DNA of 64,000 nucleotides from Bacteroidota bacterium (GTDB lineage Bacteria; Bacteroidota; Bacteroidia; UKL13-3): NCBI GenBank assembly GCA_030680835.1, contig JAUXUD010000032.1, positions 24,860 to 88,859 of the forward strand, read 5' to 3'. Shown piece by piece: positions 25,920 to 34,019 of this stretch (position 1 is its first letter; each line of letters starts with the position of its first letter). The notes under the pieces were generated by a model. It saw only the letters and a program-made list of their open reading frames with translations, ran no database searches and was not told where the DNA came from. The position numbers and the translations under genes were made by a program.

Positions 25920-25942
25920 GTTGAACCTGATTTTGGTTCAAC
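25920..25942. promoter_or_regulatory. inverted repeat upstream of aconitase gene
   Basis: GTTGAACC-TGATTTT-GGTTCAAC, perfect 8-base arms, ending 51 bases before the aconitase start. The position between two divergent genes suits an operator or a 5' leader hairpin. Confidence 0.45.
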
Positions 25943-25993
25943 ACAACATGCCTTTTTAATTGTTATATTTTTAATATTAATGCAACATTGAAT

Positions 25994-28261
25994 ATGGTAT
26001 TTGATTTGGAAATGATTAAAGCGGTTTATTCCCGCATGGAAGAAAGAATTGGGGCGGCTCGCACAGTGGTTAACAAGCCTTTAACTTTATCGGAAAAGAT
26101 TTTATACAGCCATCTTACTGAAGGCAATGCAAGCTGTGAATACGCAAGAGGCAGCAGTTATGTAGATTTTGGTCCGGATAGGGTAGCCATGCAGGATGCA
26201 ACGGCTCAAATGGCGCTATTGCAGTTTATGCAGGCAGGCAGACCCAAAGTGGCTGTGCCTTCAACGGTTCATTGCGATCACCTGATTACCGCGCAGGTGG
26301 AGTCGAAAACAGATTTAACAAAAGCCGAAATTGAAAATAAAGAAGTATATGATTTTTTAGCCTCGGTTTCAAATAAATACGGTATTGGATTTTGGCGTGC
26401 AGGGGCCGGTATTATTCACCAGGTGGTTTTAGAGAATTATGCGTTTCCGGGAGGTATGATGATTGGTACCGATTCGCATACAGTAAATGCAGGTGGTTTG
26501 GGTATGATTGCAATAGGTGTGGGTGGAGCAGATGCCTGTGATGTGATGGCAGGTTTGCCCTGGGAACTTAAATTTCCAAAACTGATTGGAATTAAACTGA
26601 CAGGCAAATTAAATGGCTGGACTGCACCCAAAGATGTAATTTTAAAAGTTGCGGGTATTTTAACCGTTAAAGGCGGAACCGGTGCTATCGTTGAATATTT
26701 TGGTGAAGGTGCCCAAAGTATGAGCTGTACGGGAAAAGGTACCATATGCAATATGGGTGCCGAAATAGGTGCCACTACTTCAACCTTTGGATATGATGAA
26801 AGCATGGAGCGTTACCTGCGTTCAACCGGTCGTTCGGAAATAGCCGATTTGGCCAATGGAATCAAAGAACATTTAACGGGTGATCCTGAAGTATATGCAA
26901 ATCCCGGATTGTATTTTGACCAGGTTATAGAAATTAATTTATCGGAACTGGAACCGCATTTAAACGGACCTTTTACGCCCGATCTGGCTACCCCGATTTC
27001 AAAAATGAAAGAGGTGGCTGCTGCCAATGGCTGGCCTACAAAAATTGAAGTGGGTTTGATTGGCTCGTGTACCAATTCGTCTTATGAAGATATTTCGCGT
27101 GCAGCATCCATGGCAGAACAGGTGGTTACCAAAGGACTGAAATTAAAATCGGAATTTACCATTACTCCGGGTTCAGAACAAGTACGTTTTACCATTGAAC
27201 GCGACGGGTTTTTAAATACATTTGATAAGATAGGCGCCAAAGTATTTGCCAATGCCTGTGGTCCATGCATTGGGATGTGGGCACGGGTAGGAGCAGAGAA
27301 GGCTGAAAAAAACACCATCGTACATTCATTTAACAGAAACTTTGCCAAACGTGCTGATGGCAATCCAAATACTTATGCATTTGTTGCCTCACCCGAAATG
27401 GTAACCGCTTTGGCAATTGCAGGGGATTTATCATTTAATCCCTTAACCGATTATTTAACCAATGAAAAGGGGGAACGTGTAAAATTAGATCCACCAAGCG
27501 GCATTGAATTGCCTGCCAGGGGATTTGCAGTAGATGATCCGGGTTATTCGGCACCTGCACTTGATGGAAGTAAGGTTGAAATTAAAGTATCGCCCAGCTC
27601 AGACCGTTTGCAGTTACTGGATCCATTTGCCGCCTGGGAGGGCACAGATTTAAGCGGTTTGAACCTGTTGATTAAAGCAAAAGGCAAATGCACCACCGAC
27701 CATATTTCCATGGCGGGACCCTGGTTAAAATACCGCGGGCATCTCGATAATATTTCCAATAATATGCTTATTGGTGCTGTTAATTTCTTTAATGAAAAAA
27801 CGGATTGTGTAAAAAACCAGTTAACGGGCGAATACCAATCTGTACCAAAAGTTCAAAGAGCATATAAAGCGCATGGAATGGGTTCTATTGTAGTGGGTGA
27901 CGAAAATTACGGGGAAGGTTCGAGCCGGGAGCATGCAGCTATGGAGCCACGCTTTTTAGGAGTAAGGGCTGTATTGGTAAAATCATTTGCACGCATACAT
28001 GAAACCAACCTGAAAAAACAGGGCATGCTGGCTTTAACTTTTGCAGATAAAAACGAATACGATAAATTTCAGGAAGATGATAAAATTGACATTATCGGTC
28101 TGGCAAGTTTCGCACCGGGAAAACCATTAACCCTGATATTGAATCATGCTGATGGAACCAAAGATATTATTGAAGTAAACCACACCTATAACCAGCAACA
28201 AATAGAATGGTTTAAAGCCGGTGGTGCACTCAATATCATCCGCAAGCAAGTAGCAGGGTAA
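25994..28261 (+). CDS. aconitate hydratase (mitochondrial type)
   Basis: Catalyses citrate to isocitrate via cis-aconitate in the TCA cycle. The start is set at [12 protein letters not shown]; the track's TTG start is two codons upstream. At 755 residues it has the length of the mitochondrial/eukaryotic ACO2 type, shorter than AcnA/IRP and AcnB. Three cysteines for the [4Fe-4S] cluster are visible in [11 protein letters not shown] and [10 protein letters not shown]. Other signatures are [20 protein letters not shown] in the first half and, in the swivelling C-terminal domain, [19 protein letters not shown] with the catalytic Ser. It is a lone gene downstream of a hairpin-bearing promoter region and is followed by palindromes and tandem repeats. 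Confidence 0.97.
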   Translation: MVFDLEMIKAVYSRMEERIGAARTVVNKPLTLSEKILYSHLTEGNASCEYARGSSYVDFGPDRVAMQDATAQMALLQFMQAGRPKVAVPSTVHCDHLITAQVESKTDLTKAEIENKEVYDFLASVSNKYGIGFWRAGAGIIHQVVLENYAFPGGMMIGTDSHTVNAGGLGMIAIGVGGADACDVMAGLPWELKFPKLIGIKLTGKLNGWTAPKDVILKVAGILTVKGGTGAIVEYFGEGAQSMSCTGKGTICNMGAEIGATTSTFGYDESMERYLRSTGRSEIADLANGIKEHLTGDPEVYANPGLYFDQVIEINLSELEPHLNGPFTPDLATPISKMKEVAAANGWPTKIEVGLIGSCTNSSYEDISRAASMAEQVVTKGLKLKSEFTITPGSEQVRFTIERDGFLNTFDKIGAKVFANACGPCIGMWARVGAEKAEKNTIVHSFNRNFAKRADGNPNTYAFVASPEMVTALAIAGDLSFNPLTDYLTNEKGERVKLDPPSGIELPARGFAVDDPGYSAPALDGSKVEIKVSPSSDRLQLLDPFAAWEGTDLSGLNLLIKAKGKCTTDHISMAGPWLKYRGHLDNISNNMLIGAVNFFNEKTDCVKNQLTGEYQSVPKVQRAYKAHGMGSIVVGDENYGEGSSREHAAMEPRFLGVRAVLVKSFARIHETNLKKQGMLALTFADKNEYDKFQEDDKIDIIGLASFAPGKPLTLILNHADGTKDIIEVNHTYNQQQIEWFKAGGALNIIRKQVAG

Positions 28262-28295
28262 GGAAAAGCCGAGAGCATTCTTGTCATGTCGAGCG

Positions 28296-28315
28296 GTCCC
28301 GATAGCTATCGGGAC
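28296..28315. repeat. 20-bp perfect palindrome
   Basis: GTCCCGATAG/CTATCGGGAC, a palindrome commonly dispersed between genes in Bacteroidota. It lies 35 bases after the aconitase stop and may help terminate transcription, although no T-run follows. Confidence 0.7.
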
Positions 28316-28416
28316 GAGACAATGCCTCGAATAAAGCAAAAGTTTGAAGGATAAATGAATTCAAGAGCGGGAACTTGCTTTCACTTAAAATAGTTCTCGA
28401 CTCCGCTCGAACTGAC

Positions 28417-28518
28417 ATACATCGTACATAGTACATCATACATCGTACATTGTACATCGTACATTGTAAATCGTACATCGTACATTGTACATCGTACATT
28501 GTACATCGTACATTGTAA
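28417..28518. repeat. CATCGTACATTGTA tandem repeat
   Basis: About ten alternating units of ACATCGT and ACATTGT between the convergent aconitase and protease genes. Reverse-complement partner of the tracts at 2503-2592 and 2908-2964. The unit varies freely and there are no unique spacers. Confidence 0.85.
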
Positions 28519-28523
28519 ATACC

Positions 28524-30119
28524 TTAAAGTCTGATTTCTCCCTTTGCAACCCTTTTAGCCATCAGCATGGCCTGGTAGGCATTAACAATGGCACCGGTTC
28601 TGCACAATTCCGACAGTCGGGTTTTCTTTTTGGAGCCGGGAATAAATACCTTTTTTTCGTATTTAACAGCCGACAGCATAATAATCTGCTTGGTTTGCAA
28701 TGCGGTTAACTGTGGGAAATTTTGACGGATCAATGCGGCCAATCCGGTTACTACAGGAGCAGCCATGCTGGTTCCGCTAAAGCTTGAATATTTATTATCC
28801 GGAATGCATGAGTTTATGTCAACACCAGGTGCAAAAACATCTACTTTCATTCTGCCATAATTGCTAAAGGGAGCAACCATGCGTTTCCCTTTTTCCCAGC
28901 TGCTGGCACCAACTTCAATCCAGTTTTGAGCCGTATAATCCACTACTTCAAAACGGGGATTCGGATAATTGGAATCGATTTCCAGATTCTTTGCATCATT
29001 CCCTGCCGCATGTATAATCAGTACATCTTTACTCAATGCATATTTTACAGCCAAATCAACTTCTGCCTTATTGGGCGACACGGGTTTGCCAAAACTCATA
29101 TTAATTACTTTGGCACCATTATCAACGGCATACCGGATTGCATTGGCAACATCTTTATCGCGTTCATCTCCATCGGGAACCACGCGTATCACCATAATCA
29201 ACGCTTCACTGCAAATACCTTTGATACCTGCTTCATTTTCCCTGCTGGCAGCGATAATGCCGGCCACATGCGTTCCATGTTCAGCTTTTGGACCCATAAC
29301 CTGGTTATTGCCATATCTCGATTCTTTTAAATCTGCATAATTATCGCCAACAATAAATCTGGGGTCAAAGTTCAGGTTGAGCTGATAATTTAAAGTATTG
29401 TTGATCTGGGTTTCAGAGGCTCTGAGTTGACCCATAATCGGTGATGAAAAAATGCCTCCTGTTTTTGCAATATAGAGCAAAATCATTTTTGCCGACTTTT
29501 CCATTTTCGTATGTACATCAAGTTCTTTAACTTTTTCCGGACCCGGATTCACGGTTCCTGTTCGTTTTACCAAACGTTCAATGTTACTCATTAATGTATC
29601 AAAACTTGCTTTCTGACTTTTTATGGAAGTCAGATTTTTCATATACAGTTCTTTGGCCGACTGATACTGTTTTGCCTCTTTACCATAAGGGTCTAAAAAA
29701 GGAGGGGTTGCTTCCAGAGGGAATCCTTTTTCTTCATACGAATGCAAAATCCGGGTAATTTCATAGGTGTCTTCCTGCACATTTTGTTCTTTGCCACCGA
29801 TAAAATTCCAGCCGTTTACATCATCAATATACCCATTTCCATCTTCATCAACCAGGTTATTGGGAATTTCCTGGCTGTTTTGCCAGATATTGTTCTTTAA
29901 ATCCTCGTGTGAAATATCTGTACCCCCATCAATAACCGCTACTATAATTTTATTGCCCTTATTGGCAATCCCTAGCTCGGCGTAAGCTTTTTCGGTGCTT
30001 ATCCCCATTATTTTGTCCGTTTTAAAATCGAGATTGAACCAATTTGCGGGTGCTGTTTTTTGTGCTAAAAGTATAAATGGAGCAATACTTAAGAGAAAAA
30101 ATATTCGTATAAATTTCAT
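28524..30119 (-). CDS. subtilisin-like serine protease (S8), exported
   Basis: An exported endopeptidase. The start is set at MKFIRIFFLLSIAPFILLAQ, a signal peptide. The 32 extra residues in the ORF track overlap the oppositely oriented small gene at 30187. The 531-residue protein shows the S8 triad in order: Asp in VAVIDGGTDISHEDLK, His in HGTHVAGIIAA and Ser in SGTSMAAPVVTG, with the oxyanion Asn probably in AAGNDAKN. An insertion of about 180 residues separates Asp from His, longer than in classical subtilisins. No C-terminal sorting domain is present, so it is likely periplasmic or released. It is a single gene. Confidence 0.94.
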   Translation of the reverse strand: MKFIRIFFLLSIAPFILLAQKTAPANWFNLDFKTDKIMGISTEKAYAELGIANKGNKIIVAVIDGGTDISHEDLKNNIWQNSQEIPNNLVDEDGNGYIDDVNGWNFIGGKEQNVQEDTYEITRILHSYEEKGFPLEATPPFLDPYGKEAKQYQSAKELYMKNLTSIKSQKASFDTLMSNIERLVKRTGTVNPGPEKVKELDVHTKMEKSAKMILLYIAKTGGIFSSPIMGQLRASETQINNTLNYQLNLNFDPRFIVGDNYADLKESRYGNNQVMGPKAEHGTHVAGIIAASRENEAGIKGICSEALIMVIRVVPDGDERDKDVANAIRYAVDNGAKVINMSFGKPVSPNKAEVDLAVKYALSKDVLIIHAAGNDAKNLEIDSNYPNPRFEVVDYTAQNWIEVGASSWEKGKRMVAPFSNYGRMKVDVFAPGVDINSCIPDNKYSSFSGTSMAAPVVTGLAALIRQNFPQLTALQTKQIIMLSAVKYEKKVFIPGSKKKTRLSELCRTGAIVNAYQAMLMAKRVAKGEIRL

Positions 30120-30186
30120 GATTGTTGGATAATTTGTTGCAGCAATTATATTTGATGAAACGATAGATTCATAAATTATTTTTTCA

Positions 30187-30321
30187 ATGGTTGAATTAAA
30201 TGATAAAGAAAGCAAAGGCTTCTTGCCCGAAAAACGGTGGAGAATATTGTATTATGTGACCATTGGGTTCTTAATCCTTCAGATTTTTTTGTATTACTTT
30301 ATTACCGAATTTTATAAATGA
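30187..30321 (+). CDS. 44-residue single-helix membrane protein coupled to the symporter
   Basis: Too short for the ORF track. The reading frame from ATG 30187 gives a soluble N-terminus (MVELNDKESKGFLPEKRWR) and one strong membrane helix (YVTIGFLILQIFLYYFITEF). Its TGA overlaps the ATG of the next gene as ATGA, the usual sign of translational coupling. Small subunits paired with sodium:solute symporters are known (for example DUF4212, about 80-90 residues with two helices), but this is shorter and has one helix. A role as an accessory subunit of the symporter is inferred from the overlap and topology. Confidence 0.65.
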   Translation: MVELNDKESKGFLPEKRWRILYYVTIGFLILQIFLYYFITEFYK

Positions 30322-32018
30322 GTTCCTTAGACTGGCTGGTATTAATCGCTTCCTTATTATCAATTGCCGGATATGGAATTTATAAAAGCAGGGGTCAGAA
30401 ACATATTGGAAGCTATTTAAAGGGAGATAACAGCATGCCCTGGTTTATGGTTGGACTCTCCATTATGGCAACTCAGGCCAGTGCAATTACTTTTTTATCG
30501 GCACCCGGACAAGCCTATACTGATGGAATGCGGTTTGTACAGTATTACTTTGGATTGCCGATAGCCATGGTGGTTCTGTGCATTACATTTATTCCCATTT
30601 ACCACCGTTTAAAAATTTATACGGCTTATGAATTTCTTGAGGGCAGATTTGATTTAAAAACACGCGTTTTTACTTCTTTTTTATTTATGATTCAAAGAGG
30701 TCTGGCATCGGGTTTAACCTTATATGCACCAAGCCTGATTTTTTCTTGCCTGCTGGGATGGAATATTTATTATACCAATCTGGTGATTGGAGGAATAGTA
30801 ATTGTATACACGGTAATGGGTGGCTCCAAAGCCGTAAGTTATACGCATTTGCAGCAAATGACCATTATTTTTATAGGCATGTTTTTGGCAGGATGGATGA
30901 TCGTAAAATTATTGCCCGAAGAGATGGGCATCCGGGAAGCTGTTCAGATTGCAGGTAAACTGGGCAAGATGAATGTAATTGACCTTAATTTCGACCTCAG
31001 CAATAAATACAATATATGGAGCGGATTAATCGGAGGCTTCTTTCTGGCACTCTCTTATTTTGGTACCGACCAATCACAGGTCTCCCGTTATATTTCAGCC
31101 AAAGATATTAAGCAAAGCCGCTTGGGTTTAATTATGAATGGCTTCATAAAAGTACCCATGCAGTTTGCAATTTTGTTTATTGGGGTGCTGTTATTTGTAT
31201 TCTATCAATTTAATCCGGCTCCATTGTTTTTCAATAAAAACGAAGTGAAAAAAATGGAAGCAAGTAATTACTCAAACCAATGGAATCTCCTGAATATAAA
31301 ATACCAGCAAGGGCTTGAGCATAAGAAACAGGAAGTATTTGGGATGCACAGGGCAATTCAGCAAAATAATAATGCACAAACAGAGATTCATAAAGCAAAT
31401 ATTGAACACGATGAAGGTGTTCAGAAAAATCTTCGCCTTGAAGCAGTTGCATTAATGAAACAAAATGATAAAAAAGCGGAAACAGATGATACCAATTATA
31501 TTTTCCTGAGATTTGTAATTGATTATTTACCGCATGGTTTAATAGGATTATTAATTGCCGTTATTTTTGCGGCTTCTATGCAATCGAAATCAGCAGAGTT
31601 AAATGCACTGGCCTCATGCACAATTGTTGATATTTATAAGCGAATCTACAAAAAGGAAGCCAGCGACCGGCACTATTTATTTGTTTCAAAAGTGGCTACC
31701 GGCTTATGGGGTTTATATGCAATTGGAGTAGCCATGTTTGCCAATAAACTGGGTAGTTTAATTGAAGCGGTTAATGTATTGGGTTCCTTGTTTTACGGCA
31801 CCATTCTAGGAATATTTCTGGTAGCTTTTTATTTTAAAAAAATCGCAGGCGCATCGGCTTTTTATGCCGCAATTATTGCTGAACTGCTTGTGTTGTACCT
31901 GTATTTTTACACCCAGATTACCTTTCTATGGTTCAACCTGATTGGTTGTATGGCCGTAATAATTATCAGTGCACTGCTGAGCCCGTGGCTGAACCCAAAA
32001 GCGGAGCAATCGCTGTAA
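30318..32018 (+). CDS. sodium:solute symporter (SSS family)
   Basis: A secondary transporter that moves a small solute into the cell with Na+. The 566-residue protein has the SSS layout with about 13 hydrophobic segments. The early signature is QASAITFLSAPGQAYTDGMR, followed by GLPIAMVVLC, and the core helix SYFGTDQSQVSRYISAKDI carries the family motif. Between about residues 300 and 390 there is a hydrophilic insertion of roughly 90 residues rich in Lys, Gln and Asn that interrupts the helices and is predicted cytoplasmic or periplasmic. The substrate cannot be read from sequence. It is coupled to the small helix gene upstream, and its 3' end overlaps comB on the other strand by 53 bases. 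Confidence 0.93.
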   Translation: MSSLDWLVLIASLLSIAGYGIYKSRGQKHIGSYLKGDNSMPWFMVGLSIMATQASAITFLSAPGQAYTDGMRFVQYYFGLPIAMVVLCITFIPIYHRLKIYTAYEFLEGRFDLKTRVFTSFLFMIQRGLASGLTLYAPSLIFSCLLGWNIYYTNLVIGGIVIVYTVMGGSKAVSYTHLQQMTIIFIGMFLAGWMIVKLLPEEMGIREAVQIAGKLGKMNVIDLNFDLSNKYNIWSGLIGGFFLALSYFGTDQSQVSRYISAKDIKQSRLGLIMNGFIKVPMQFAILFIGVLLFVFYQFNPAPLFFNKNEVKKMEASNYSNQWNLLNIKYQQGLEHKKQEVFGMHRAIQQNNNAQTEIHKANIEHDEGVQKNLRLEAVALMKQNDKKAETDDTNYIFLRFVIDYLPHGLIGLLIAVIFAASMQSKSAELNALASCTIVDIYKRIYKKEASDRHYLFVSKVATGLWGLYAIGVAMFANKLGSLIEAVNVLGSLFYGTILGIFLVAFYFKKIAGASAFYAAIIAELLVLYLYFYTQITFLWFNLIGCMAVIIISALLSPWLNPKAEQSL

Positions 32019-32727
32019 TTGCAACCAGGTATTCATCTTCCATAATTGGTAAAACACTACAGGTGTTTTGTTGCAGACAATAACTTACATCATCAGTTTG
32101 TAAATGCAAAAAAGTAAATCGTTTTGCATGCGATGATTGTTTTACCAGATCGTGAATATTATTTTTATGTTGCTGAAAAAGGAAATGTGCAGCCAGTGCC
32201 GAGTCATCTTCTATTTTAAAACTTGCACCTATTTCTTCAATAACGGCACCTGCAAAAAGTGCATCTTCCAAATTGTATTTATCTTTCCACCCGGCACATA
32301 ATAAAACAATATCATTGTTTTGTTTCAAAAGCCAGTTGCACAAATAATTTTGGTTCAAAAAAGAACCGATAACGATTGCTCCCGCCTGCATTGCTTTTGC
32401 CTGTTTGATGGCTTTGGTACCATTGGTGGTGGTAAATGCAATGCTCTTTCCTTCTAAAACCGGGTTTTCATATTCAAATGGTGAGTTGCCCAAATCAAAC
32501 CCATCAACCATTTGTGCATTGCGCTCAGCGGCAATAATAAAATCAAAGTCTTTAAACATTCTGCATTCTTCGGGAGTTGAAACCGGAAGTATTTTTTTAA
32601 CCCCGGTTTTAAAAGCTACACACATGCTGCTGCTGGCACGTAAAATATCTATAACTACAACAGTTTTTCCTTGTATCACATAATGGGGCAACAAGGCCGG
32701 CGTAAAAATAACTTCTATCGTATGCAT
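31966..32727 (-). CDS. comB: 2-phosphosulfolactate phosphatase
   Basis: Hydrolyses 2-phosphosulfolactate to sulfolactate; in methanogens this is a step to coenzyme M, and in bacteria it is linked to sulfonate metabolism. The 253-residue protein matches the ComB family: VVVIDILRASSSMCVAFKTG with the catalytic region, AAERNAQMVDGFDLGNSP, then FTTTNGTKAIKQAK and LCAGWKDKYNLEDALFAGAV. Its stop lies inside the end of the symporter gene (53-base convergent overlap). It is 57 bases after gcvT on the same strand, so read-through is possible. No other coenzyme M genes are nearby. Confidence 0.93.
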   Translation of the reverse strand: MHTIEVIFTPALLPHYVIQGKTVVVIDILRASSSMCVAFKTGVKKILPVSTPEECRMFKDFDFIIAAERNAQMVDGFDLGNSPFEYENPVLEGKSIAFTTTNGTKAIKQAKAMQAGAIVIGSFLNQNYLCNWLLKQNNDIVLLCAGWKDKYNLEDALFAGAVIEEIGASFKIEDDSALAAHFLFQQHKNNIHDLVKQSSHAKRFTFLHLQTDDVSYCLQQNTCSVLPIMEDEYLVAITAIAPLLGSATGSAVH

Positions 32728-32784
32728 GTAATTTTTTATAAAACAAAAGATGCCAGAACAAGCACCTTTTGTTAATTGATTATT

Positions 32785-33861
32785 TTATAAAAAAGGTGTT
32801 TTAACAACCTTAGCCTTGATTGCTTTATCCCTTATTTCAATAAATATTTCAGTATCCACTTTGCTGTTTGCGGTGCTTACATAACCCATTCCAATTCCTT
32901 TGTTAAGTGACGGCGATTGGGTTCCGGAAGTTACTTCACCGATTTCATTACCCGCTGCATCTTTAATTTTATAAAACTGGCGGGGGATTCCCCGGTCAAT
33001 CATTTCAAAACCTACGAGTTTTTTACTGACGCCTTTTTCTTTCAAGGCTTTGTGGTACTCGCTGTTTACAAAGTTTTTGCTGAACTTGGTTATCCAGCCC
33101 AAACCTGCCTCAATCGGTGAAGTTTCATCATTGATATCATGTCCATACAAACAAAAACCTTTTTCCAGGCGTAGGGTATCGCGGGCACCCAAACCAATCG
33201 GCATAATATTATATTCGGCTCCGGCTTCAAAAACAGCATCCCATAATTTTCGTACATCTTTGTTTTCAGCATACAATTCAAACCCGCCGGCACCGGTATA
33301 GCCCGTGTTCGAAATCCAAACTTCAGGAAGTCCGGCCATAGCCCCAATTTTAAATGTATAGTATTCCATCTGGCTCAGGTCAACATCGGTTAATTTTTGT
33401 AAAACTTTAATCGCGTTCGGACCTTGAACCGCCAATAATGATAATGCATCACTATAATTATTCATTTCAACACCAAATGTATTGTGCTTGCTGATCCAAT
33501 CCCAGTCTTTCTGAATATTACCTGCATTTACAACCAAAAAATATTCGTTTTCCTTAACCCGGTAAACCAATAAGTCATCCACAATACCTCCCTGATCATT
33601 AGGAAGGCAACTGTACTGAATTTTCCCGTCCGTAAGTTTTGAAGCATCATTTGAGGTAACCAGCTGAACCAGGTCAAGTGCTTTTTCACCTTTGAGGTAA
33701 AATTCACCCATATGGCTTACATCAAAAACACCCACACTATTTCGCACCGCCAGGTGCTCCTGAATTAAATTAGAATAGAGTACCGGCATGTTGAACCCTG
33801 CAAACTCTACCATTTTTGCTCCCAATGAAGCATGTAAATCGTTTAAGGTAACGTATTTCAT
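32785..33861 (-). CDS. gcvT: glycine cleavage system T protein (aminomethyltransferase)
   Basis: Transfers the methylene group from the lipoyl-bound aminomethyl of GcvH to tetrahydrofolate, releasing ammonia. The start is set at [20 protein letters not shown]; the longer track start adds 17 unrelated residues. The length of 358 residues is standard. Family motifs are present: [31 protein letters not shown], the [15 protein letters not shown] region and [21 protein letters not shown] with the catalytic Asp. The gcvH and gcvP genes are not in this window, so the system is dispersed. A 158-base gap with no recognisable riboswitch separates it from lptD. Confidence 0.96.
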   Translation of the reverse strand: MKYVTLNDLHASLGAKMVEFAGFNMPVLYSNLIQEHLAVRNSVGVFDVSHMGEFYLKGEKALDLVQLVTSNDASKLTDGKIQYSCLPNDQGGIVDDLLVYRVKENEYFLVVNAGNIQKDWDWISKHNTFGVEMNNYSDALSLLAVQGPNAIKVLQKLTDVDLSQMEYYTFKIGAMAGLPEVWISNTGYTGAGGFELYAENKDVRKLWDAVFEAGAEYNIMPIGLGARDTLRLEKGFCLYGHDINDETSPIEAGLGWITKFSKNFVNSEYHKALKEKGVSKKLVGFEMIDRGIPRQFYKIKDAAGNEIGEVTSGTQSPSLNKGIGMGYVSTANSKVDTEIFIEIRDKAIKAKVVKTPFL

Positions 33862-34019
33862 ATAAATTGTTGTTATAAGTATGGTATTATACCACCTTGA
33901 TTTTCGCTGCAAATAAAAGCATTTTACAGCGCAAACGAAGCATTTGCAACATTATTTATGTGATCACTCCTGAAATCGCTTTAACCAGAGCGGCTTGCTT
34001 CAGAGACCTTACGGGGTCA

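Noticed and set aside
28417-28518. CRISPR or origin iterons
   Set aside because: Continuous short-period repeat without spacers; same tract occurs at several unrelated intergenic places and no replication gene is nearby.
28926-29340. Plus-strand ORFs of 134 and 123 residues
   Set aside because: Antisense shadows of the S8 protease gene, which has its full catalytic triad on the minus strand.
33862-34019. Glycine riboswitch before gcvT
   Set aside because: No conserved aptamer pattern seen on the minus strand in this gap.
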